Source: Verrucomicrobiota bacterium (GTDB taxonomy: Bacteria; Verrucomicrobiota; Verrucomicrobiia; Limisphaerales; Pedosphaeraceae). Taken from it: a stretch of 48,863 bases of DNA. The position numbers and the translations under genes are program-made. Positions 7,917 through 16,392 of this stretch are shown piece after piece; position 1 is the first letter of the stretch, and every line of letters begins with the position of its first letter. The notes under the pieces were generated by a model. The model was not told the DNA's origin, ran no database searches, and saw nothing but the letters and a program-made list of their open reading frames with translations. Where the stretch lies: assembly GCA_021325145.1 (NCBI GenBank), contig JAJPHR010000043.1:1-48863 (forward strand), read 5' to 3'.

Positions 7917-8432
7917 TCAGTGGTTCCGTACCGGTTTCAAGCTTCCCAACCTTCTTGCCGACGGCTCCTTCGGCATGGGAACCTGGATGCCCAGCGCGTC
8001 GGAGAGGTCGATCTCGTGCTCCTGTTCCTGGATGATGATTTCGCGCAGGGTTTCGCTCAAGGCAAACTCGCCCATGGCTTCCGCCTGGCGGATGCGCTGG
8101 CGATACTGCGCCACCGTCTCACGCTCGTTCTCCAGGTCGAAGCGCAACATTTCCACCGGCTCGTCCGAGGTCTTGACCGGCTTGGGAACCACTCCGGGCT
8201 GACCGCCCAGGTAGTCGATCTGCTTGGAAATCTTTAAGGCGTGCCCCAATTCTTCGCCGGCATGTTTTTCGAGTTCGCGGGCGATGTCCGTGTACTCGGC
8301 GCCTTTGAGCACCTGGCTGTAAACCGTGTAGGCGATGATCGCTTGATATTCCCGCGCCAGGTCCTCGTTCAGCAACTCCACCATCTGCTCGCGCGTCACA
8401 TTCAATTCATCTTCGATGTCTTCCTTAGCCAT
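7917..8432 (-). CDS. Bacterioferritin-like ferroxidase (haem ligand absent)
   Basis: A 171-residue four-helix ferritin-like protein, probably storing iron or detoxifying Fe(II)/peroxide in the cytoplasm. The six dinuclear-iron ligands of bacterioferritin can be laid out with exact family spacing: E28, E61, H64, E103, E136, H139. The methionine that binds haem in true bacterioferritins, one position after the second glutamate, is L62 here, so haem binding is unlikely. The C-terminus is ~10-15 residues longer than in E. coli Bfr. The start at 8432 is chosen because AAGGA lies at good distance; the frame upstream runs through a terminator-like hairpin and is not coding. No bacterioferritin-associated ferredoxin gene is adjacent. 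Confidence 0.88.
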   Translation of the reverse strand: MAKEDIEDELNVTREQMVELLNEDLAREYQAIIAYTVYSQVLKGAEYTDIARELEKHAGEELGHALKISKQIDYLGGQPGVVPKPVKTSDEPVEMLRFDLENERETVAQYRQRIRQAEAMGEFALSETLREIIIQEQEHEIDLSDALGIQVPMPKEPSARRLGSLKPVRNH

Positions 8433-8458
8433 AATCATTTCCTTTTCTTTCCTAGAGA

Positions 8459-8491
8459 ATAAAAAACCCGCCCCTCCTTGGGGAAGCGGGT
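8459..8491 (-). terminator. Intrinsic terminator/attenuator in the leader of the ferritin-like gene
   Basis: On the minus strand the sequence ACCCGCTTCCCC-AAGGA-GGGGCGGGT forms a strong GC hairpin followed directly by TTTTTTA. It ends about 27 bp before the start codon of the ferritin-like gene, leaving room only for its ribosome binding site. It could terminate dsbD-family transcripts arriving from 8690. Since no promoter fits between it and the start codon, the ferritin message must itself read through it, as in attenuation. Confidence 0.7.
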
Positions 8492-8689
8492 AAACGCCAT
8501 TTTTCGAGAAAAGCTTTACAAATTTTTGCGTTGCCCTGGAATGGGGTGTAACCCCTACAAATGATGACCAAACGCCCGATGTGTTATAGTGACGAATGCC
8601 GCATCGCAAAGGCGGAGCGGGTGTGATCGCCGTCAGCCAGCCGGCGCATGCCTGGGATCGGGAGAGTTGGCGCGAAACTGAAGTTGGCG

Positions 8690-10954
8690 TTACCGATTCG
8701 AAGCGGTATCGGCAGGCGCAGTTTGGCTGGCGGCCTTGTTCAAAGCCTCCAGAACAATTCCGGGGGTTAGCAATCCGTCGGGCAATACTTGCGGAGGAGC
8801 ATTGGGATCACGTGGATACACCAAAACCAGCGGAACCCCGGCCCGTTGGTAACGGTTCAATTCCGCCACTACTGTCGGACTCTTCGTGTAGCTGTTCTCG
8901 ATGAAGGCGATGGCGTTGATCTCTTTCAACTTGGCGCGCACCGAAGGAATTTCGATGCTGGTTCGTTTGTTCACCTGGCACGTGGCGCACCATTTGGCGG
9001 TAAAATCCACGAGGATTGGCCGGCCGGTCGCCCGCGCAGCCTGAATAGCCTCCGGACTCCAAGCTTGCCATGCGATGCCGTCCGGCGACGTTTGCACCGC
9101 CCCAGTGCCGGCGCCGGAAATGGGGTGACGCCAATTCAGTTCTCGTTCCATCACCCAGCCATAGCCCAGAACCAACAGCGCCAGGCATGTCGTTATTGCG
9201 AGGCCCCTCCCCGTCCGTCCGCGTTGCACAAACTGCCCCCAGATCCAGGCGGACAAACCGAGCGACACCAGGAGAATTCCGAGCCAAAAATCGCCGTTCT
9301 CGCCAAAATTCGGGGCTGCCAGTGTGTACAGCCAAACCGCGGTGGCAAGCATCGGGAAGCCGATTAGAACCTTGAACCTTTCCATCCATACGCCTGGCTT
9401 CGGCAGGAGCTTCAGCCATGCGGGCTGCCACGAAAGAATAATGTAGGGAGCAGCCATGCCAAGACCAGCAGCCAGGAAAACCAGCACAATGACGATGGGT
9501 GATCTCAAAGTTAAAGCGAAACCGACCGCTGGCGCAAGAAACGCCGCGGTACATGGCGTGGCCAGCGCGGTCGCCAGCACGCCATTGAAGAACGCCCCCG
9601 CATTGCCTTCCTTCGATGCCAAATTGGCTGCGCTTCCCATGACACGGCCGCTCAGCGTGATCTCAAAAACGCCAAACAGATTCAACGCCAACAAAGTCAC
9701 CACCAGCGTCATGACGAGCACGAACTGCGGGTTCTGCAAGAGCATTCCCCAACTCGCGGCTCCCCCCGCGAGTTGCACTCCAATGGCCAAACCCGCCAGC
9801 ACCAGAAAGGAAACCAACACACCCGCCGCATAGATGAGGCCGAACTTTCGGACCTGCCCCGGATGTTCCCTTGCCTGACTCACGAAACCCAGAATCTTAA
9901 GCGCAATCACAGGTAAAACGCAGGGCATCACATTGAGAATGAGTCCTCCCAAAAAAGCCGAGAACAGCGCCCCCACCAAACTTAAAAAAGAACCGCTCCC
10001 CGGCGGGGCTGTTCCGATCGGCGCTGAGATGGGGTTGGAAGATGTTTTTGCCGGCGCGTCCGTGATCGGCAACGATGCCTCATAAGCTACCTGATGATCA
10101 CCCGAGCGCTCGACCAGCAAACCGGCAATCTTGTCAGGCCAATTTCCTTCCAGCTTCTTGATCTCCGTTTTGAGCCTGATCTTGCCGTCCGCTCCCGAGA
10201 GCGGCTCGAATTTCCAGCCCACCTCAAATTTTTCACTGGCGTACGGGAAAAAGTCCGCATCCTTCCCCGCGGTCGTTGAAGGCCATTCCAAAACAATGGG
10301 CCGCGCGTCCCCCGCCGCCGGCTTTTCCCACCAGGCGCGGGCGGCAGGATCGGACTTCTGCAACGGCAGATTTTTTCGCCAGGTTTCGATGGCGGCGGCA
10401 TCGGCGGAGGGCTTGGCTTCGGCGCCTGCGTTTAAAGTTGCCCGAACGTCCGTCTTGCCCGGAACGCACGATTGATAACACTCCAACCACTCCACGTGCG
10501 CCTTCAACTCCAGCGGTCCGGGCGCCGCGTTCGCGGCTACTGTCAAGGGCACCAGCAAGACCACCTCATTCTGGTAAATGTAAGAGGGACTGTCGTCCGC
10601 CACGAGTTTTTCGGGGACCGGCCATTGGATTTCTCCGGCGGTCACACCGGGCGGCAAAGTCCATTCGATGGAAGTGGGAATGCCCGGGCCGCCGGGATTG
10701 CGCCAATAGGTGTGCCAGTGCGGGTCCATTTGCAGGTGGATGCCAGCCATGACGGTTTGGCCGGGACGCGCCGTCCCGGAAGCCAGCAGCAAACCCACAT
10801 GGGTATGGGCGGCCATGGCGGTAGAGGAATGAAACCAGCCCAGAACGCCGAGAAGCAGAAAGAACAGCCGGAAGCGCACGGAACAACTGGCAGGGACGAC
10901 CTGCCGGTCGTCCGCTCGGACGCGCAGCCGCGCGCCCCTGCCCGAACTCGACAT
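8690..10954 (-). CDS. dsbD: DsbD-family protein-disulfide reductase (thioredoxin-fused)
   Basis: Carries reducing power from cytoplasmic thioredoxin across the membrane to periplasmic partners. About 754 residues in three parts. First, an exported N-terminal domain (signal near RLFFLLLGVLG) with the cysteine pair in ECYQSCVPGKTD. Second, a multi-helix CcdA-like core with MPCVLPV and TPCTAAFLAP, whose cysteines form the transmembrane relay. Third, a C-terminal thioredoxin-like domain with WCATC. It is longer than E. coli DsbD (~565) because of the larger N-terminal domain, as in the ScsB/DipZ-like branch. The start is uncertain: the frame opens at 11026, but the ATG at 10954 is preceded by GGAAG at good spacing. 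It is monocistronic. Confidence 0.88.
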   Translation of the reverse strand: MSSSGRGARLRVRADDRQVVPASCSVRFRLFFLLLGVLGWFHSSTAMAAHTHVGLLLASGTARPGQTVMAGIHLQMDPHWHTYWRNPGGPGIPTSIEWTLPPGVTAGEIQWPVPEKLVADDSPSYIYQNEVVLLVPLTVAANAAPGPLELKAHVEWLECYQSCVPGKTDVRATLNAGAEAKPSADAAAIETWRKNLPLQKSDPAARAWWEKPAAGDARPIVLEWPSTTAGKDADFFPYASEKFEVGWKFEPLSGADGKIRLKTEIKKLEGNWPDKIAGLLVERSGDHQVAYEASLPITDAPAKTSSNPISAPIGTAPPGSGSFLSLVGALFSAFLGGLILNVMPCVLPVIALKILGFVSQAREHPGQVRKFGLIYAAGVLVSFLVLAGLAIGVQLAGGAASWGMLLQNPQFVLVMTLVVTLLALNLFGVFEITLSGRVMGSAANLASKEGNAGAFFNGVLATALATPCTAAFLAPAVGFALTLRSPIVIVLVFLAAGLGMAAPYIILSWQPAWLKLLPKPGVWMERFKVLIGFPMLATAVWLYTLAAPNFGENGDFWLGILLVSLGLSAWIWGQFVQRGRTGRGLAITTCLALLVLGYGWVMERELNWRHPISGAGTGAVQTSPDGIAWQAWSPEAIQAARATGRPILVDFTAKWCATCQVNKRTSIEIPSVRAKLKEINAIAFIENSYTKSPTVVAELNRYQRAGVPLVLVYPRDPNAPPQVLPDGLLTPGIVLEALNKAASQTAPADTASNR

Positions 10955-11121
10955 GACATCGGCTTCCACAGGCTTGATCATGCCTGAGGGACCAACGGTA
11001 TTAAATTGAATTCGGCGGTGTTCCATCGCGGCTCAATATAGACTTGGTCGGCCACGAAGTCGATTCCTTACACGAAATCCCCCGCTTGTGAAGCGGTACG
11101 GGCGTAGTAGTATCGTGGAAG

Positions 11122-12270
11122 ATGCCGTTGTTGGAATCGACCCGCTTCAAATGGCTGCGCACGGGAGACGAAGTGTTCCCGGCAATGCTGGATGCCATCC
11201 AATGCGCGCGCAGGTCAATCCGCCTCGAAACTTACACCTACGCCCCGGACGAACTCGGCACGCGGATTCGGGACGCCCTGGTGGAGGCGCAGCGGCGTGG
11301 GGTCAGCGTGCAGGTGCTCGTGGATGCCCTGGGTTCGCTCACTCTTTCGGCAAACTTTTGGCAACCGTTGCGGACGCTCGGGGGTGAGACGCGCTGGTTC
11401 AACCCGGTTCTGCTCAAGCGTTTTGGTTTTCGCGACCACCGGAAAATGCTCGTCTGTGACGAAGAAACGGCCTTCGTGGGCGGTTTCAATATCTCGGCGA
11501 CCTACCTGGGCGACGGCGTGAAGTCGGGTTGGTGCGACCTGGGGTTGCAAATCAAGAGCCCGCTGGCGGCAGATCTGGCGGAGGCCTTTGACGAGATGTT
11601 TGCGCGCGCCGATTTTCAACACCGCCCCTTCACGCGTTTGCGTCGCGCCCTGGCCCGGCGCCAGGTCAGCGTCGAGGATGGCGAGTTGTTGCTGAGCGGA
11701 CCGGGCCGCGGTCACAGCCCGTTCAAACGACTGCTGCGCCGGGACCTCGCCCGGGCTCAAACCGTTCGGATTATTGCAGCTTATTTTCTGCCCACCTGGC
11801 GAATTCGCCGCGACTTGATGCGGCTGGCCCGTGGGGGCACTCGCGTCCAACTCATCCTGCCCGGCAAAAGCGACGTTTGGCTCTCCCAGCTTGCCTGCCG
11901 CAGCCTTTATCGCCGCTTCCTCAAAGCGGGCATTGAGATTTACGAGTACGAACCCCAAATTCTCCACGCCAAACTCGTCCTCGTGGACAACATCGTTTAT
12001 GTCGGCTCCTCGAATCTGGACCCACGCAGCCTGCGGATCAATTACGAGTTAATGCTCCGCTTTCACAATCAGGAGCTCGCCACCGAGGCGCGGGCGGTGT
12101 TTGAGGAGAAATTAAATTACTGTCGCCGGATCGATTTGGAAGCCTGGCGCAATTCCCGCACCTGGTGGAAGAAACTCCAGGGTCGCTGGGCTTACTTCAT
12201 TTTGGTGCGCATCGACCCGCTGATCGCGCAGTGGTATTACAACCGCATGACGGGGGCGAAACCCAAGTGA
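11122..12270 (+). CDS. Phospholipase D-family phosphatidyltransferase (cardiolipin synthase-like)
   Basis: A 382-residue enzyme with two HKD catalytic motifs: H106-x-K108-(4)-D113 in FRDHRKMLVCDEE and H282-x-K284-(4)-D289 in ILHAKLVLVDN. Both are followed by the usual GGFNIS/GSSNLD segment. The family joins or transfers phosphatidyl groups, typically making cardiolipin from phosphatidylglycerol at the inner membrane. It lacks the two N-terminal membrane helices of ClsA and resembles the short ClsB/YbhO type. The C-terminus (WAYFILVRIDPLIAQWYY) may associate with the membrane. It is divergent from the dsbD-family gene and alone in its transcription unit. Confidence 0.88.
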   Translation: MPLLESTRFKWLRTGDEVFPAMLDAIQCARRSIRLETYTYAPDELGTRIRDALVEAQRRGVSVQVLVDALGSLTLSANFWQPLRTLGGETRWFNPVLLKRFGFRDHRKMLVCDEETAFVGGFNISATYLGDGVKSGWCDLGLQIKSPLAADLAEAFDEMFARADFQHRPFTRLRRALARRQVSVEDGELLLSGPGRGHSPFKRLLRRDLARAQTVRIIAAYFLPTWRIRRDLMRLARGGTRVQLILPGKSDVWLSQLACRSLYRRFLKAGIEIYEYEPQILHAKLVLVDNIVYVGSSNLDPRSLRINYELMLRFHNQELATEARAVFEEKLNYCRRIDLEAWRNSRTWWKKLQGRWAYFILVRIDPLIAQWYYNRMTGAKPK

Positions 12271-12406
12271 GTTGATTGCAGTGGAAAAGCCTGCTTTAAG
12301 CGGGATTCTTTTTCTCTTGGTCCGGCAATCCTTTCCATGAACTATTTTGTAGCTCATGGAACATCAACCATACCGATTCGGAACGCCCTAAATCGTTTCG
12401 GGGGAC

Positions 12407-12474
12407 GGCGTGCAGGGGACTGCCCGCCCTACCACCGTGTGCCGGTAGGGCGCGCACTCCTGTGCGCGCCGCCG
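12407..12474. repeat. GGTAGGGCGCGC dispersed palindromic repeat, copy 1
   Basis: Contains GACTGCCCGCCCTACC and, a few bases on, GGTAGGGCGCGCACTCC with TGTGCGCGCC. The CCTACC/GGTAGG halves face each other and GGCGCGCACA-type arms form a second hairpin. The same family recurs inverted at 27340-27402. The 12271-12557 interval holds no gene apart from this repeat. Confidence 0.7.
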
Positions 12475-12557
12475 CGGGCCCCAGGCGCATTCATTAATGA
12501 CGCGCGTGTATAATCGAACCGTTCCTGGTCCGTGAGCAGGTCCAACCGAACAGGGAA

Positions 12558-13037
12558 CTACCCTGCGATGTTCTCCGGAAATGAAGGGCACAGCTTGGAC
12601 CGGGTGATTGCGCCAGTCTTGTCGAAATGGCTGATCCGGCCTTGGGCGTCACAGTACCAGAATTCCTGCGCTCCTTTGGCCAAGTAGAGCCGCCGCTTCA
12701 TTGCGATCTCTTCGGATGAATTGGAGGAAGACCAGACTTCGACGCAAATTTCCGGCGCCACCGAGCAACTGACCTCGTCCACAATGATCTTAAACCGCTC
12801 CGGACTCACCCATGCAACATCCGCAACATAAGTGCCCTCGGGCGCGCAATCGATGGCGCACTCAACGCTGACCTGCCCGTGAGGAAGCAATGTCGCCAAA
12901 AGATGCGTGATCCGGCCCTGATAAAACGAGTGCTTAAATCGGGTGGGGCTCATTATGATTTGACCATGGCGGTTGATCTCGATCTTGTACGGGAGGTTTT
13001 GCAGAGCCTTATCCTCACAGGCGTCAAGCCAAGTCAT
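12558..13037 (-). CDS. Uma2-family (DUF820) putative restriction endonuclease-fold protein
   Basis: A 159-residue protein of the Uma2 family, which has a PD-(D/E)XK nuclease fold and is greatly expanded in cyanobacteria and PVC bacteria. Its cellular role is unknown. Visible family features are LPYKIEINRHGQIIMSP near the N-terminus, the acidic YVADVAWVSPERF, the catalytic-region glutamate in PEICVEVWSSSNS, and the C-terminal YLAKGAQEFWYCD. The open frame continues 60 codons upstream into charged, unrelated sequence. The ATG of MTWLDACED, with AAGG just upstream, matches the usual family start. It is monocistronic between two unrelated genes. Confidence 0.83.
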   Translation of the reverse strand: MTWLDACEDKALQNLPYKIEINRHGQIIMSPTRFKHSFYQGRITHLLATLLPHGQVSVECAIDCAPEGTYVADVAWVSPERFKIIVDEVSCSVAPEICVEVWSSSNSSEEIAMKRRLYLAKGAQEFWYCDAQGRISHFDKTGAITRSKLCPSFPENIAG

Positions 13038-13261
13038 GCCGCGGCCTTGGGGTTCGATTTGCTTGTTCTCGTTCCCGGATTTTGTCCTCGCACCCGCTTT
13101 TCCGCCGGGGCGCGAACCTGACCTCACTGGCTCAGCTTCAGCACTCCGCATCTTCATGGATGGTAATATTTCATGCTGCAAACGACCGGTCAATGAGGAT
13201 TGAGGACGAGCAAACAAAGCTCATAACACCGCCATTCCAGATTGGGCGCGTCACCCTCGAA

Positions 13262-14134
13262 TCACCGCGCCAGCGCGATCAGGTAACGCTGGAAACGGGT
13301 GGTTTCCTCGGTCAATTCCAAATCGTGGTAGATTTGGTGAAGGTTGCCGCAGATGCGCATCAACATGCGGCGTGGTGTAATGGGCGTGAGGTAGTCACCC
13401 TGCAGCTTGTATTTGCCGTGAAGCAAATATTGGATGCAATTGGCCTTGGTCCACAGTTTGCCGCCATTGAAAACGTCGATGAAATATTCCTCCGAGGTGG
13501 ATTGGAACCGGCAGATGAAATGGCCGGGCAGGCCGATGCCGGACACCGGCAGGCGCAACCGCCGGGCCAGCAAAAGATACACCAGGCAAAGATTGATCGG
13601 GTTGCCGGTGCGCCGGTCCATCACACGGTTCAGATAACTGTTTTCCGGATCGTAATGGTTCTGGTCATTGCCCCGGAAGCCCAGCACATCGAACAGATAC
13701 TGGTTGAACCCGCCAAGCAATTGCTCCGCGCCGGCGTGGAGATCGAGCCGTTCCCGCAGTTCACCGGCATAACTGTCGAAGAGCGCCTGGTAGGCTTCCA
13801 CGTTGATGTCCGGATAATGGGTTTGAGCGAGCAGCCAGACGCCTTGCTCGAGATTCAAGTCCTCGCCTTGTTTAAGGCAAAACTCCAGGAACCGGTCGTC
13901 CGCCGTTTTACGCGCGAAATGCTGAATGATCTCCTGGGCGCGCCGGCGCAAAACCGGCTCGCTGCTCAGCGTGTGGGGACGCAGCCATTCGACCGCGTCC
14001 TGGCCGCAGGAAAGAATCTTGCCTCGCACCACTTGATACACGGCCGGGTCTTCATCGGTGAGGAGGTTGAGCAAGGCCGCTTTCCGGGTTTCGGAGAGTG
14101 TCTCGGGCGGCTTGATGGCGGCAACGGAACTCAT
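13262..14134 (-). CDS. SirB1/transglutaminase-like protein
   Basis: A 290-residue protein with the SirB1 transglutaminase-like domain. The diagnostic stretch is present: FRGNDQNHYDPENSYLNRV, then DRRTGNPINLCLVYLLLARR and GIGLPGHFICRF. The N-terminal ~100 residues are helical and HEAT/TPR-like. The family is found beside many housekeeping genes and its reaction is not established. The papain-like cysteine expected in active transglutaminases is not obvious in the aligned segment, apart from the C in NLCLVY and the C in HFICRF. It starts at ATG 14134 and stands as a single gene between Uma2 and a response regulator. Confidence 0.8.
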   Translation of the reverse strand: MSSVAAIKPPETLSETRKAALLNLLTDEDPAVYQVVRGKILSCGQDAVEWLRPHTLSSEPVLRRRAQEIIQHFARKTADDRFLEFCLKQGEDLNLEQGVWLLAQTHYPDINVEAYQALFDSYAGELRERLDLHAGAEQLLGGFNQYLFDVLGFRGNDQNHYDPENSYLNRVMDRRTGNPINLCLVYLLLARRLRLPVSGIGLPGHFICRFQSTSEEYFIDVFNGGKLWTKANCIQYLLHGKYKLQGDYLTPITPRRMLMRICGNLHQIYHDLELTEETTRFQRYLIALAR

Positions 14135-14323
14135 GCGTCGCTAACTGAAAAAAGTATGAACCAGCGCGGGGAAGATTTCAATGACAATCGGGCAAATGGA
14201 CAAGGAAAATGAGGGCTCACGCTGGGATCGGCTGTCTGAACGGCAGAGAGGACTCGTACGCGGCCTTTTCACCTTCGCCAAGGCTGCGGTGGACAAGTTG
14301 GCGCAGCAAGCGCCCCCCGCCAC

Positions 14324-15004
14324 TTATTCGATTGTCGCAACACCCTGGGCGATGGCGAATTTGATGAGGCCGGCGACGTTGTGGACCTGGAGTTTGAGCA
14401 TGATGCGTTCGCGGTGGGTTTCCACAGTGCGAACGCCGATGCCCAGATCGGCGGCGATTTCACGGTTGCTCTTGCCTTCAGCCACTTTTCGCAGGACTTC
14501 GATTTCCCGTTCGGTCAGGTCTTCGGCAGCGCGACGACCGCGCTGGCTTGGGCTTGGAACTCGGGAAGAATGTTCTGCAAACGCCAGGCGGGCTTCGTCG
14601 GATTTGAAGTAGGTTTCGCCCTGGTTGACTTGTTCAATAGCCTTGGACATTTCTTCGAGCGAGGCGTCCTTGGGGACATAACCGCGGGCGCCGGAGCGGA
14701 TGACCTGAAGCATGAAGGCGTGGCTGTTCTGAAAGGAATGCATCAGCACTTTGACCTCGGGCGCCTGGCGATGCAGCAATTTGGCGGCTTCGAGGCCGTT
14801 CATGCGGGGCATGTACGTATCCATGAAGACGACATCGGGATGAAGTTCCTGGGCTTTGGACACGGCTTCGCTGCCGTCGGCGGCCTCACCGACGATTTCC
14901 ATGTTGGCATTGCGGGAAAAAAAGGAGCGCAACCCAGCCCGGACTACCGGATGATCATCAGCCAGCAACAATCGGATTTTAACGGCGGTTTCTGCTTCAG
15001 GCAT
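14324..15004 (-). CDS. NarL/FixJ-family response regulator
   Basis: A two-component transcription regulator of 226 residues. The receiver domain (about 9-125) has the acidic pair D16/D17, phospho-acceptor D62 in VVFMDTYMP, switch S90 and K112. The C-terminal LuxR-type helix-turn-helix shows LTEREIEVLRKVAEGKSNRE followed by IAADLGIGVRTVETHR. The linker is serine/arginine-rich. No histidine kinase gene is adjacent, so it is an orphan whose partner must be elsewhere. The target genes are not visible from this window. Confidence 0.92.
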   Translation of the reverse strand: MPEAETAVKIRLLLADDHPVVRAGLRSFFSRNANMEIVGEAADGSEAVSKAQELHPDVVFMDTYMPRMNGLEAAKLLHRQAPEVKVLMHSFQNSHAFMLQVIRSGARGYVPKDASLEEMSKAIEQVNQGETYFKSDEARLAFAEHSSRVPSPSQRGRRAAEDLTEREIEVLRKVAEGKSNREIAADLGIGVRTVETHRERIMLKLQVHNVAGLIKFAIAQGVATIE

Positions 15005-15239
15005 AAATCTGAGTTAGTTTTTAGGATTCGCGACAGCGCAACATCTGATGCGGACAGCATCGATAGAACACCATGGAGTAGCAACGAGGGAGAATACGGA
15101 TTATACGTCGGGAAAACTACGGAAACGATGCTGCACGGGGCGCAGAGCTCCTGCTCTCCTCAAAGCCAGTCTCGCGCTTGAGGGCTGAGGCTCCGCGTTC
15201 GGCGCTTCAGCAAGGCATTACGCCCGGCGTGCGCCTGCA

Positions 15240-16217
15240 CTATGAATACCGCCGACGCTGGCGCAATTTGTCGAGGCCAACTGCGAGGATAATGACCGCG
15301 CCTATGAGGATCTCCTGCATGTAAGTGGGCAGGCCCACCTGGTTGGAGCCGTTGCGAAGGACCGCCATGATCAAGGCACCGATCATCGAACCCAGGATGC
15401 TGCCCGTGCCGCCGTTCAAGCTGGCGCCGCCAATGACCACGGCGGCAATAATGTCCAATTCCAAACCGATGGCCACCGTCGGGTCGCCTTGGGTCAGCCG
15501 CGAAAGCTGCATCAGCCCGGCCAGGCCGAAGAACAGTCCAGCGACGATATAAATAAGGGCCTTTTGCAATTGGACCCTCACGCCGCAATGCCGCGCGGCG
15601 GTTTCGTTGGAACCGATGGCGAAAATGTAGCGCCCGAACTTCGTCCAGCGCATCACCGCGGACATGAACACAGCGAGGCCGACGGCCAGCCAAACCCCGT
15701 CGGGCAGCGGGAAAAGATGCTCGGGATCACTGACATTCATCCACGTGTTGACGATATTCTCGGGTGGGTTAACGGTCTGACTATTGGCCAGCCATTTCGC
15801 CGCGCCACGAGCAATCCCCATCATCCCGAGCGTCACGATGAAAGGCAGCATGCGAAAGCCCGCGATGATCGTGCCGTTGACCAGGCCGACAGCGCCGCCC
15901 GCCAGGATGGTGAGCAAGGCGGCGAGCACGGGGGAACAATTCTTCAAAAGGAACGTGGCGCCGACCACGCTGGTCAATGCCACCACGGAACCGGCGCTGA
16001 GATCGATTCCGCCACTGACGATAACCATGGTCATGCCCAACGCGCCAATCGCGACAATAACCGTTTGGACGAAGATGATTTTGAAATTGGCCCCGGTGAG
16101 GAAGTACGGGCGCACCTGGGAATCGGCGCAGAACAACCCAATGACCAGCAGCAAGCCAAAAAACGGTCCGAACGCGGTGAGCAGCGGGCGGGCTTTCCCC
16201 AAACTGGTCTTCTTCAT
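15240..16217 (-). CDS. Sugar ABC transporter permease (RbsC-like)
   Basis: A 325-residue inner-membrane subunit of a CUT2-type sugar importer. Family markers: ALGMTMVIVSGGIDLSAGSV, FIVTLGMMGIARG, the EAA-like region FAIGSNETAARHCGV and the final IGGASLNGGTGSILGSMIGA. About eight to ten hydrophobic helices are visible. The ATG at 16217 is preferred over an in-frame TTG two codons upstream. It follows the gene for the periplasmic binding protein, so the two form an operon. The ATPase (RbsA-like) that normally lies between them is not in the window. Confidence 0.9.
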   Translation of the reverse strand: MKKTSLGKARPLLTAFGPFFGLLLVIGLFCADSQVRPYFLTGANFKIIFVQTVIVAIGALGMTMVIVSGGIDLSAGSVVALTSVVGATFLLKNCSPVLAALLTILAGGAVGLVNGTIIAGFRMLPFIVTLGMMGIARGAAKWLANSQTVNPPENIVNTWMNVSDPEHLFPLPDGVWLAVGLAVFMSAVMRWTKFGRYIFAIGSNETAARHCGVRVQLQKALIYIVAGLFFGLAGLMQLSRLTQGDPTVAIGLELDIIAAVVIGGASLNGGTGSILGSMIGALIMAVLRNGSNQVGLPTYMQEILIGAVIILAVGLDKLRQRRRYS

Positions 16218-16241
16218 TTGCAACTGTTCGGGCGGGCCACT

Positions 16242-16270
16242 CCGGGGTTCGGAGCCCCGGCTTCAGCCGG
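16242..16270. repeat. Twin hairpin CCGGGG..CCCCGG / CCGGCT..AGCCGG
   Basis: Two overlapping palindromes: CCGGGGTTCGGAGCCCCGG (16242-16260) and CCGGCTTCAGCCGG (16257-16270). They lie in the 170-bp space between the sugar-binding protein gene and its permease gene, both minus strand. They may stabilise the upstream mRNA end and give unequal expression of binding protein and permease, as REP elements do in other sugar operons. That is inference. Confidence 0.65.
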
Positions 16271-16392
16271 CAGGGTTGCCGCCTGGCCGGGCGCGTTGAA
16301 AGTTTTCAAAATCATCATGTTGGCGTGCGCTCCGCCGCCGTAAGGCGGAACTCCATGCCATGTGTGACGCGGTATTCCCTCACCAGCCGTCT

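Noticed and set aside
13082..14212. 376-codon plus-strand open frame
   Set aside because: Antisense to the SirB1-type gene, which has clear conserved motifs.
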